Shown here: positions 1 to 12,100 of the stretch, in pieces
Numbering within the stretch: the first letter of the stretch is position 1
Layout of the letters: the number at the start of each line of letters is the position of its first letter
Assembly: GCA_029204225.1 (NCBI GenBank)
Contig: CM055096.1
Span: 38,683,866 to 38,747,865 of the forward strand
DNA: 64,000 bases
DNA from: Diphasiastrum complanatum
Lineage: Eukaryota > Streptophyta > Lycopodiopsida > Lycopodiales > Lycopodiaceae
Direction of reading: 5' to 3'
Made by a program: the position numbers and the translations under genes
Notes under the pieces: model-generated
Databases searched by the model: none
What the model was told of the DNA's origin: nothing
What the model saw: only the letters and a program-made list of their open reading frames with translations

Positions 1-1278
<1,278 letters not shown>

Positions 1279-2151
1279 AAATTCTGCTGGTGGGGATGTT
1301 GTTATCTGTAACTTGCAGGCTCCAGATTGGATCTATGTTTGGAACACGTAGTTGAAACACGTTGAACATGCGACTGGACTAAAGATTGAACAAATTCTAA
1401 CTAAATTTGTTTCGATCTTGCTATAGTTGACTCAAAAATGAATATGACGATGAGATGCAGAAATCAACTCTAACATGATATGTACTTCGCAAATTTGCAA
1501 TATGATAAGAGATCCTAAACTCTGTGCAAGGTGATCTGAAGATGGATAGATGAATGAAAATGTGTTCTTGAGATGCTTTACGGAAGACTCTCGTGCAGTA
1601 GCTATTTCTCATGCAAAAATCAATTACACGTAACAGGTGAAGAGAAACAAGGAAATAAACAAATGGTACAGAGAGTGAGAACTGTATGGTACTTGTCAAA
1701 CAAAACTTTCATTCATCAACATTGATAATTCACCTTGACTATTGCAATATCCCATTGGTCTTGTAGAGTAATGAGAAAAACTCTGAAATGCCCTTGTCAA
1801 AACAACACAGCGTTGGTGACACTCAAATCTACCATCCTTGACAGCAGATATTGTAGGATATGGCTTGAAATGCATAGAAGCAGAAAGTAGTATTCCCATT
1901 AGTATCCTTCAGATTATGAGATTCATAAATGAACCTCTGTTTAGATTTCCGATTTCTCAAAGTAGGTTCGTGATATGCAATTAGCGAAAATCTCATCAGA
2001 AAATGAAAAGACATATAGATTTGAGGTTGCAAGAGTGCAGTGAAAATGTCAATTCCCTGGAGAGGGTGCTCTTGTCTGGGAATAGTAGTGGATGATGGAA
2101 TATCGATTTCCTCTACATCATGCAATAACTCACTTCATATAACGTCTATGT
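1279..2151. other. No recognisable gene
   Basis: Only short frames without recognisable domains occur on both strands. The right part adjoins a minus-strand copia gag remnant and could be further decayed internal sequence of that element, but I cannot show this. Confidence 0.35.
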
Positions 2152-2747
2152 TTAAATATCAATCTGGTAAATGGCGTGGTGATGTAGAAGTTCACAAGGA
2201 ACTTCTCGATTGAGCAGCTGGTTTAACTGTTGGTTGCTATGGTGCTCGTGTGGTGTTGTCGTGAGGATCCTATCATGATTCATAACTGACTTAAGCAATG
2301 TCATAATTGCATCTTGATTGTCTATGACTGATCCGACAGCAGCCATCTGTTGCAAGAGATTCTTAAACTGGTTAATATGATTCTAAAGAGAATTATTATT
2401 CGACATCTTGAGTGTGAAGAATTTTCTTCGAAGATATAACTTAGTAGTTACGTCTCTCACATCATATACTGAGCTCAGGATTTTCCAAACTTTTTTGGAA
2501 GTTCTGGCTTCAGCTACGTGGCCAATCCGAGTATCTGATACATTAAGGATAATAAGCGCAAAAGCTTTACCATCCTTTGACTTCCATTTCGAGTCGTCTA
2601 TGTCGTCTTCAGGCTTCACTTCGATACCTGTAACAACATTCCACAGCTCGCTGGCGATTAGCAAGGTCTTCATCTTAAATTTCCATAATTGATAATTTGA
2701 TCATTCAGCTTGTCTGCAATAAGACCGGCTTTACTTTGAGAATCCAT
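2152..2747 (-). pseudogene. Copia gag remnant (UBN2-type)
   Basis: Read from an ATG at 2747, the frame starts MDSQSKAGLIADKLND and after a one-base frameshift continues with WKFKMKTLLIASELW. A typical copia gag core follows (VWKILSSVYDVRD, TLKMSNNNSL), then another break into MQQMAAVGSVIDNQDAI. It closely resembles the gag of the plus-strand element at 33.5 kb (MKTILMAKELFDIVT, LRQMAIIGSIIDDQDAV), so both belong to one family. A primer-binding-like site lies just upstream at 2804-2815. The product would have been the capsid-type protein of a retrotransposon particle. The gene is broken by frameshifts and truncated before the zinc knuckle. Confidence 0.85.
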
Positions 2748-2803
2748 CTGGAACTTTAGACTGTTGATGATTCGATTGTCGATACAATGTTGTGGAAATC
2801 AAT

Positions 2804-2815
2804 TCTTTGATACCG
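2804..2815 (-). promoter_or_regulatory. Degenerate primer-binding site of the minus-strand copia element
   Basis: The minus strand reads cggtatcaaag, close to the tggtatcaaag/tggtatcagagc type that pairs with the initiator tRNA-Met 3' end. It sits about 57 bases before the gag ATG, as expected for a copia leader. Confidence 0.5.
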
Positions 2816-2857
2816 AAACAAATTGATTTGAACTGAAGAGTAATTTGATATCACGAA

Positions 2858-3378
2858 TGTCAGAAATTGTGAACTCCTGCAACTTTGTCACGAAGGTGAC
2901 AAAGCGGCGAAGGTCGAAGGGCGAACATACCCCGAAGGACATACCTCGAAGACCGGAAAACATGAAACAAAAGACACGAAACGAAGACGAAGGAAAACAA
3001 TTTGCACTGCCAATTGGCAGCTCGACGAGCGTGGTGTATTGTAGTTCATGCTCAGCTGAAAGAGTTAGTGATAATAGAGAATAATTAACTAGTTGATCAG
3101 CATTGACTTGTCTTGTAATTCTTTGTTTAGTTGTCTTGTAAACTCCGCACGGTGGAGATAAATATACACTTTTCTAATCAACCAAAATAAGAAGACAGAG
3201 AGACAAAAAATAGAGAAGATAGTTGTGCATGAAAGTCTGCCAACGAGCAAAACACAACGATTGAGTTGAGCGTCAGGCTGCCAACGAGCGAGACACTAAC
3301 TGTAGTCGTTTGCCTAGGATCTTGAGAATTTCCGCAAAAGAAAACCAAACGAACATGAATAGAATCAGATTCGCGACA
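2858..3378 (+). repeat. 5' LTR of the plus-strand copia element
   Basis: The LTR begins TGTCAGAAATTGTG and ends CA directly before a tggtatcagagc primer site. Its first 247 bases match 5025-5277 with small indels. A tata-rich stretch near 3160 (aaatatacac) could be the LTR promoter. Confidence 0.8.
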
Positions 3379-3390
3379 TGGTATCAGAGC
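3379..3390 (+). promoter_or_regulatory. Primer-binding site, initiator tRNA-Met type
   Basis: tggtatcagagc follows the LTR terminal CA without a spacer. This is the standard plant copia minus-strand primer site. Confidence 0.85.
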
Positions 3391-3468
3391 TCTCCCAGGT
3401 TACCACTGCATGATATCTGAATAGTGATTCTCTAGGCAACACAATAATATGGCTACAATGATCCATGC

Positions 3469-4960
3469 ATGATGGCACAAGCTCGATTGCCAAGTCAATT
3501 TTGGGCTGAGGCAATAGCTGCAACAGTACACCTACAGAACAGATCAACAATGACAGCCTTGGAAGACAAAACACTGTACGAAATGTGGACAGGTAGAAAG
3601 CCTGATCTCTCATACGTGCGTGTATATGGATGTGTAGCATACAAGCACATACCAAAGGAACAAAGAAGCAAGCTCGATGAAAAATCAGAGCAGACAATCA
3701 TGGTCGAATACTCGAATGGATCACAAGTGGACAGACTCTACAACCAACCACGAAGAAGGTCGTGTCGAGTAGAGATGTGAAGTTCGACGAGTCCACATTC
3801 CCTGGATTGAAGGACGAAAAAGGCCATGAGATCTTCACAATACTGCCAATTCAAGAGGGAGATCGAGGACAAATATCAAATATTTTTGGTCTGAAGCAAG
3901 CATCACGAGCTTGGTACAAGAAGCTCGATAGTCTTCTGAAAACTCTAAACTTCAATCCTACACAACCAGACTGCAATGTCTACATAAAGAAAGTAGGAAG
4001 AGATTTTGTGATTCTAACTATTTTTGTGGATGACTCTCTAATGATAGGAAACTCCTTGATGCTAATCAAGAAAACGAAGAGTCAGATTACCGAAAGTTAT
4101 GAAATCACAGATCTGGGAGAAGCAACAAAGTGCCTTGGGCTGGAGATTAAAAGAGATCGAATAAGAAGAGATATACATCTGAGTCAGTCAGAGTACGTCC
4201 GGAAAGAGCTGAAGCAGTATCGAATGATGGACTGCAAAGAAAAGGCCACACCGATGATAGCTGGAGCCATACTAACAAAACAGGATTGTCCGAAAACAAA
4301 GGAGGAGAGACAGACGATGGAAAGTGTACCCTACCAAAACCTGATCGGTAGTCTGATGTACCTCACAATCTATATCAAACCCGATTTGGCTTTCTCTTTC
4401 TATGCTTTAAGCCAATTCTCTTCAAATCTTGGCATGGCGCATTGGCAAATGGTGAAACGAATTCTACAATATTTGAAGGGTACCTAAAACATGAGATTAC
4501 TCTACAAAACAGACAACGAAGTTAGAGGATTCGAGCTGCAACACTACAGTGATGCAAGTTGGGCAAGCTACAAAGACGACAACAAGTTCGTGACAGGAGG
4601 ATGTTCGATAGCGTGCGGAACAGCAATAGTTGGACCTGCAAGAAACAAACCTTGGTGGCTCAATCCTCATGCGAAGCTAAATGTGTCGCAGCTTTGAAGA
4701 TGGTGAACGAGGTAGTATAGTTGCAGATGATGTTGGAGGCAATTGGCATACCACCACAAGGAGAACCATGCACGTTAATGATGGATTCTCAAAGTGTCAT
4801 ATATCTGTCCTAGGATCTTGTTTTCCATTCAAAGACAAAACATATACCTTTGAAGTACCATCATATTTGAGACTTGATCTCGAAGGGAGAGCTCAAGGTT
4901 CAATACATAAAGTCCGAAGACATGATTGCAAATCTGCTCACAAAGTCGCTCGACAAACCA
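3469..4960 (+). pseudogene. Copia pol remnant (integrase C terminus, RT, RNase H)
   Basis: The first piece (3469-3780) is the end of integrase (QFWAEAIAATVHLQNRS, YEMWTGRKPDLSYVRVYGC). A second frame (3762-4487) jumps into the middle of reverse transcriptase at GLKQASRAWYKKLDSL and holds FVDDSLM in place of YVDD. It runs on to YQNLIGSLMYLT and the start of RNase H. Further pieces (4491-4697 and 4874 onward) give HYSDASWASYKDD and YIKSEDMIANLLTKSLDKP, typical RNase H parts, separated by stops and frameshifts. In a complete element this polyprotein would integrate and copy the element. Here the integrase core and the N-terminal half of RT are deleted. Confidence 0.85.
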
Positions 4961-5015
4961 CTCTTCGCAAGGCAAAGAAAAACAATTGGATTAAATATAC
5001 AAAGTTGCAAGGTTC

Positions 5016-5024
5016 AAGAGGGAG
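5016..5024 (+). other. Polypurine tract
   Basis: aagagggag lies immediately before the TGTCAAAAATTG start of the 3' LTR. This is the usual plus-strand priming site of copia elements. Confidence 0.7.
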
Positions 5025-5277
5025 TGTCAAAAATTGTGAACTCCTGCAACTTTGTCACGAGGGTGACGAAGCGAAACGAAGCGAAGGTCGAATGGCAACA
5101 TACTCCGAAGGGCGAACATACCTCGAAGACCGGAAAACACGAAATGAAAAGAAACGAAGACGAAGGAAAACAACTCGCGCTGCCAACTGGTAGTTCGACG
5201 AGCGTGGTGTATTGTACTTCGTGCTCAGCTGAAAGAGTTAGTGATAATAGAGAATAACTAACTAGTTGATTAGCATT
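5025..5277 (+). repeat. 3' LTR, truncated
   Basis: It repeats the first about 250 bases of the 5' LTR, with a short extra stretch near 5078, and then similarity stops abruptly after tagcatt. The rest of the LTR is missing. Confidence 0.8.
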
Positions 5278-7640
5278 CTACTCCTCCCGCGACTCATTTT
5301 AAAAACTATCAAAGAAACGCTCAAACAAAGCCTTGGTAATCACCCATCCTCTTGCAATGCTTTCCATGAGACCCAAGAAGAAATATGAGTTCGAAGAGAT
5401 TGAAAAGAATTGACATCAACCCAGTATCAGCAAATCTTGTACAAATCATCAACAAAGTTGATCAAGGGGCTGAACCCAAAATCCGAGCAAAGAACACAAT
5501 GTCTCCACATCCAAAGCATCCTACCGTGTGTAGTATACCATCTCCTCTAATTGATAAGCATACACAAGTAATGGATGTCCCTTAGGATCTTCCACAAAAT
5601 AAATTTGTGATATGACCAATACTTCTCACTTGGCCCATGTCGATCTACATATGCCAAATGCCTCCCAACTATTTGTGAGCTCCGCATTGGACAATCCAAG
5701 CATGGATGGTTAACTCCGCATTGCCTACACATAGGTTTGAATGTTGATGGATCACCTCGATGTGGACTCTTTCAAAATGAATGTCTTTCTTGCAAAATTC
5801 AAATTTCTTCTTAAAAAATAATTTAAAATATATTCTTTTTTTATTTAAACATAATTAATATTGTATATCATTATCAAATTTTCCATTTTGTACTTATTTG
5901 AAAGCTATAATCTTAAGTTCACATATTTTGCAAAAAGCTTAAAATATATATTTTACAAAATTTAAATTTAGCTAATTGAACGATTACTATTGATAAAAAC
6001 AAATTGCATATATTTTATTTTTGCAACCATCAATGATTTGAATGCAAAAGTTTTACAGTATCTCACCTCACTCATCCCAATCTAAAATATTTGCAAAATG
6101 AAGCATTTCAAAAAAAAAAAGTAAATAATTTTTTAAATTAAGATTCGAAATATAAGTGAACTAGCAAAAAAAATAAGAACTTTAAAAAAACTGAATCTTT
6201 CCAATTTCAGAAGATTTTAGGTTCCTAGAACCTGTTAGAATTTATAAACAGAAGACTACTGTTATCAGGCTACATATTTCACCAACCAGATTGAACTTGA
6301 GTATATTCCCAATCTAATACTTCGATAGGGCAACCACTTGATAGAACTCTCTAACTTCTACAAATATGAAGCTTGTCAATCCTGGTTTTGGAAGTACAAT
6401 CCCAAGCTCCTTGGAATTCAGGGTGGCATGCATTGAAAATGATAAGTTTATTTAGGTAATATTTATTTCAGAAGCTTCAAGAATGCATAAAAATTTATTC
6501 CAGTGGTTGCACAAAAATCTCCACAATAGTACTATAAGAGGTTCTGTGCTGAGCAGAGAAAGAAGAAAATACTGAAAGCCTTGATAATCATTTGGAGAGT
6601 TTAGTTAGGGCTTGACTATGTCCCATCCATAGAGCCCACGGTTCTCCGAACCGTGGGTCCCAAGTACCGTACTGTGAACCGAATTCATGAACCGTGGTTC
6701 AGTTCATGTAATTAATTCATTAATTAAATGATTAATTTTTTTCTAATGATCTTTAGCCCCTAAAACCCCTAAAAAAAATAATTGATTAATTAATTACTAC
6801 GGTTCTTCACGGTTCTTGGAACCAGAATTTGTGAACCGTACCGTTCCAAGAACTGTGGTGAACCGTCCACGATTCACAGATTCTATGATCCCATCATAGT
6901 TGATAGTGTCTACAAGCCAATCCTTGCTGCAGAACTTCCTTGAACTTTAATATGAAAAGTATAATGACATTCTGTTGATCCTTGTAAAACCTGTGATTGC
7001 TAAAAAATTTCATGGAATACTTCAAAACACTTTACTGCTAGTGTATAGAAACTGTACTTCTATCCACAATCAGCCAAACATATTACAGAGAAAATTTGTA
7101 GGAATTTGATTTTGACGTAAGATTCATAGCAGATACAAGTTCACCATTTAATCTCGATACTCTGAATATAAGTTATGCGTTGTTAAAAGCGAATTAACTA
7201 AAAACATCAATGGACAATCTTATTAAGCTACGTATTTATACCAGAGCATGGACTTCTTAAAGAATGATTTGCTGAATAGATATATTTATAAAACCCATGT
7301 AATTGAACATACAGGAGGAAGCTAAACAGTCCAGCCAATTTAGCCATTTTAATAACTTTACGTGGCAAATTACAGTACATAATCTCATTGATTTTAGCCT
7401 GTACTCACCAAGTAGCAGCTTAAAACCATCAAACACTGCAAAGTTTCACAATATCATGTAAAACTTCAGAAGATAGAGGCTTTAAAAGCATAGGAGCTCC
7501 ACTTACACGCCACGCTCCCATTTCTATGTACATTTGTATTTACTAATCACGAATTGTTCCCACGCTGTTAACAACCTAAAATCACTCTATTTATCAGTCT
7601 AAAAAACCTTCAGGCTTGATGATTGTTGGCTTCACTCACG
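5278..7640. other. AT-rich non-coding stretch with a GAACCGT hairpin cluster
   Basis: No coding region is recognisable. Much of 5800-6200 is poor in G and C. At 6635-6657 there is a perfect inverted repeat with 9-base arms (cccacggtt/aaccgtggg) and a 5-base loop. The heptamer gaaccgt or its complement recurs until about 6875. The last part (about 7400-7640) probably includes the 3' untranslated region of the minus-strand LIFEGUARD gene. Confidence 0.5.
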
Positions 7641-9080
7641 CTAATTAGATTGAACACCTCTCAGTAATTGCAACAAGGAAAGAAACAGGTTCAGAACATC
7701 AAGATACAGTGCAACTGAAGCCCAGATATATTCATCGTAGTTATAGCGCTTGATTAAGTTGTCTGTATCATAGACAATGTAAGCGCTAAATATTATGACA
7801 CCAAGAGCTGCAAAAATGCTTGATCCCACCCGTGAAGCTGGAAAGAAAGCCTGCCAGAATTCAAATTCAAATCTAAGATGTATGAAATCAAAAACATCCT
7901 TGTGTGAAATAAATAGCAATATCTTATGCTAGTAAACACATGCAAGAAAAAAACAGATGCCAACAGAAGATTACAATCAAATACAGCAAGTTAAGAGATA
8001 ATAACCTGAATCAAACCCCATACAATAAGTGTAAGGATAGCAGCAAAAAGTATTGGACCCAAGAAGCTGAAGTCTTGCCCCCTTTTTGAAGCCCAGAACG
8101 TGTATGCAGTCAAGGCCAATACCACAGTTGCAGTCATTACTAATGCTTCAAGGACAATGTAACCTGGAAAGAAACAGTCCGGAACAAGTGACAAATGTTA
8201 GTTCAACATTAAAATAAAAAATGAATGACAATTGCTGCTTTCATACTACTATCCTATTTTTAAATATCAGGGTGAAATAATCAAGAATGTCTATTTCCAA
8301 ACTACTTAATCCATTCATGCAATGTTTGTCACATACCTTGAGTGAATGCGCATGAGATTCCAACTGTGAAGGCTAAAGAGACTGTGAAAAATCCCAATAG
8401 TACCAGATTGATTGGGTGACTCTGATGATAGTAATAGAGAGGACAAAGTACTGCAAAACATAGATCAAACAATTCAGTATCAAGAAGCTCTGAGCATCGA
8501 GAACAATCACACAGAAATATTAAGAAAGAACATTCACATTAGTCTAGGCTCCAGCATTACCCTATTTAGACATGACTTGGTCGTTTTCATTTTATATCAG
8601 CAAAATCATAAACCCAAGTTTGACCACATTGCAACCTATGTTTATAACATTTTAGAATGTTTCAAATGCTCTATAAAAGAACAGCTAGCTTCGCTTGATT
8701 TGTTTATTCCAACATGAAACAATAATGCACTTGACATGTTCTATAGAACTCCACTTTAGATAATCTACCTACAAAGTACTCATGTCTTCCCCAATTGTGA
8801 AAAGGAATTGGGTCAAACCAGGAGCCAAAGTAAAATACATCACAAATTGGAGCCCACAGACCTATGCTCACTGCACAATAAGGCAAGCCAAGAGTACTAC
8901 GCCATAATGCAGGAGGTTGGAACTAGTTTTCCTCCAGGTTTTAGAACACTTAAAAAGAGGTGAAGTGGATGTTCATAAACAAAGTCCAGTATAGAGTAGT
9001 ATGGTGTAGAGGCAAGCAAGTTCAGGTTAGCGTTTCCCCCTCAATAAACCCTAATTTCTCAGTGCACTTTCAATTCCTTA

Positions 9081-9158
<78 letters not shown>

Positions 9159-12100
9159 ACAACATTAAATCGGTATGACTCGTACAATAAACTTGGACCC
9201 CTAAGCCCGTACCAACTGCATTTAGAATGTCCATATAATCCTAAGGTCAAGGAATCAACTGTCTTTCAAGTTCTGATGATTGAGGTTTGTGCGTTCAACA
9301 GGGCAGCATTCATTCGTAAGGCATCAATTAATGTTAAGTCTAGCATCATGATTCGTGCCCAAAACAAAACATAAAAGAAGGGCAATGCTTAACTCACAAA
9401 GTCTTAGACAATCGACTCCATGCGTAGCAAAAAGTAAATGCTCTGGCATCTTCACTCATGTCATCACCACCGAAGACTAAATCAAGGTCACATGCAAACA
9501 AATATGTCCACAGTAGCTTTCATATATTCATACTGGAGTCTGGGACCAACACATTAAGGTTCTGTCACTTCCCCAAAGGTGAAGGAAAGACTCAGCCATG
9601 ATGAAAGCTGGCACTGAACCATCCAAAGTTCCTACTTCCTTATTGAAACGTGACTGGAATTGCTCATCAAATAGGTCCTGCAAAGGTGCCTATTTTCCTT
9701 TCAGGACAGTGGTCATCATTCAACAAATAAATTTTTTTTTTTCAAAAAAAACATGTTCACTAAAGCTACATGTGGACCCCTAGACATTGTTTTGCTATTG
9801 CTCCCATAAATATTTTAAGGGCCTTAATCACATGCTTTTCAGATCTATGCCTCAGGTTCTTTCTAAAGGCTCATTGGAACCTTCTAAATACTATAGGCCT
9901 GTCTAAGTGGATGAGTCAAGGTGGCATCAGCCCTGACCCTTTTTTGGTCACAGTTGGAAGATTAGCTTATGCCCAGGCCTCCAGAATAGTATAAGTAGGC
10001 AGACAACAATTCATTTTGTAGTTGGTTGGTACTATTGCTCTTAATTCCTTTGTAGGAGGCTTTACTTTTTCAAAAAAAACCTATGACTAGTCTCTTTGGC
10101 AGCTAAACAATTTCACATCAAACAAAAAGGTCTTGAAAGATCCATAGTTAACTTCTAATATCTCTTGTATGGTTCCAATGTAGTCGAGGTCACTTTCGAC
10201 CAAATTAGTATCCCTTGCACTATCGCGATTGGCCTGATGAAACCTTGTCATCACCCCACAATCGATGCACTTAATGCAAAAGTGTTGTCCACCAGACCAA
10301 AGAGCTGTATGTCATCTATACCACCGGATTGAAAAACAATATTGTTAGTTGGAGACTGTTGTATGATTCATGATTCACAATCCACTTTTGTCTAGCATAA
10401 TGCTTTCGTTTATAATATGGTATTAGAGCACATAAGGCTCTTTTCAGCCATTGATTGATCTCCTTCATCATCTCCTCCAAGAATTGTCAAATCCTTCATT
10501 GATATCCCAGGGATGCAGCACTTGGCCGGAGACTGTTGTATGCTTCATCATTCACCATCCACTTTTGTCTAGTGTGACGCTTTCATTTATAATATGGTAT
10601 TAGAGCACATAAGGCTCTTTTCATCCAGTGATTGATATCCTTCATCATCTCCTCCAAGAATTGTCAAATCCTTCATTGATATCCCGGGGATGCAGCACTT
10701 GGCCTCATTGATACATTTTCTCCATTTGTCATAGCAAGAATAGCTTTGTCAAGTCCATTAATCCAATTCCCATCTTCATAACCCGATGCTCATAACACAC
10801 ATATGAGACCCTACAAGTTCATTCTTGTAAAAACGAAATCTTACCAATTGAAACTAAAGTTCCGACTTTAACCCATGCTAAGTTAAGGTGCTTTTGATTT
10901 TTTTAACGTATGGTTTTAGTTATTACAACTGGAAAAATATTTGAAGATTTTTTAACTACTCAAGAATATTGTTATTTCAAATGATGGGCATCAAACCCCA
11001 TCCTCTCACTCTAGCTTGAGGGCTCCTTGGGTCCCAATTAAGTGCGGACTCTAGAGTTCGAACTCATACCCACAACTTGACTATGACAGTGCAATATATT
11101 AGAGCATGAGTAGAACAAATTTTGTTCATCTTAGAAGGAAAAGTATGCTGGAAAGCAACAATGACAACATTAGGGTAGTTCATATTATTTCTATTTACGA
11201 AATGAACAAGCTAAAAACCTCCGTGTCTTGATGTTTAATTTCAAAAAAGCTTCTTCTTAGGTTTTTAAGCTTTGGAAATGAATTGAGCATGTTTGAAGTA
11301 GGGTGTGAGTAAGTATGTAGCAAGATTGCACTCCAATGCCCAAGTCATCTGCAGGTATGGGATGGACGATGTCCGTAAGCAAGTCAACCTGGCGCTCCAA
11401 ATCAGATATAGTCTCCTAGCGAGACGTGTGACAACCTGTTTCTTCTCCTCGTGTGAATAAGGGCCCATGTGCTCCAATCACGCTCACACACGGAGGCAGC
11501 GCAATCCTGTGGTACGTGCAATGAAATGGTTTAGCACATCTACACGGGTGGAATGTCAAGCAAATGCACTAAGGGAGGATGAAATAAAACTGCATACCTG
11601 TGAAAGGACTAGCAGTGCAAGACGCTGTATGGAGGGATAGGTGCTACCGAACATGGTCCACAAGGTAATGGGGAGCTGCCTCCTCTCTGGATCCTGAGCA
11701 GCCGGGTGACCGAACGTACCCATGCCGAAACGAAATGCAACTTGCTCCTCCATGAGTCTGATAGGATCCAAACCAATGTGTGGACCCACCCTATAGATGT
11801 ACTCAAGCCAATCCGCCTCGAGCTCCCTGTCTGAGATCTGTGTCAGAGAGAGGAAGAGATGGATACTCCTGTGAAAGTAGTTCCACCGCGTCTCCCAGAT
11901 GAACTTCAACTTCGTCATCCTGCACGTGAGAGGCACGGGGTTGGAGAAAGTTCAACGAAGTCGAAGCAAATTACGGAAACACGTAACATCGACAGAAAAA
12001 CAAACCAGCAATCACTGAAAAGATAAAGACCAATTACACTACTATACTGCTTACCTCTCTGGCTACAAGATGGGCAGCTACAGGAACTGTCCAATCCGGT

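Larger units (their letters stand above)
2858..5277 (+). mobile_element. Ty1/copia deletion derivative with two LTRs
   Basis: This is a 2.4-kb plus-strand element. It has a TG...CA 5' LTR (2858-3378), an adjoining tRNA-Met primer site, fragments of integrase, reverse transcriptase and RNase H, a polypurine tract and a 3' LTR whose right part is missing. Gag, protease, the integrase core and the first half of reverse transcriptase are deleted, so it cannot move by itself. It starts about 40 bases beyond the primer site of the opposite-strand gag remnant, so it probably inserted into the LTR of that older element. No target-site duplication can be read because the right end is truncated. Confidence 0.8.

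Noticed and set aside
8412-8717. A 101-codon plus-strand frame
   Set aside because: It overlaps exon 2 and intron 1 of the LIFEGUARD gene on the opposite strand and has no domain.
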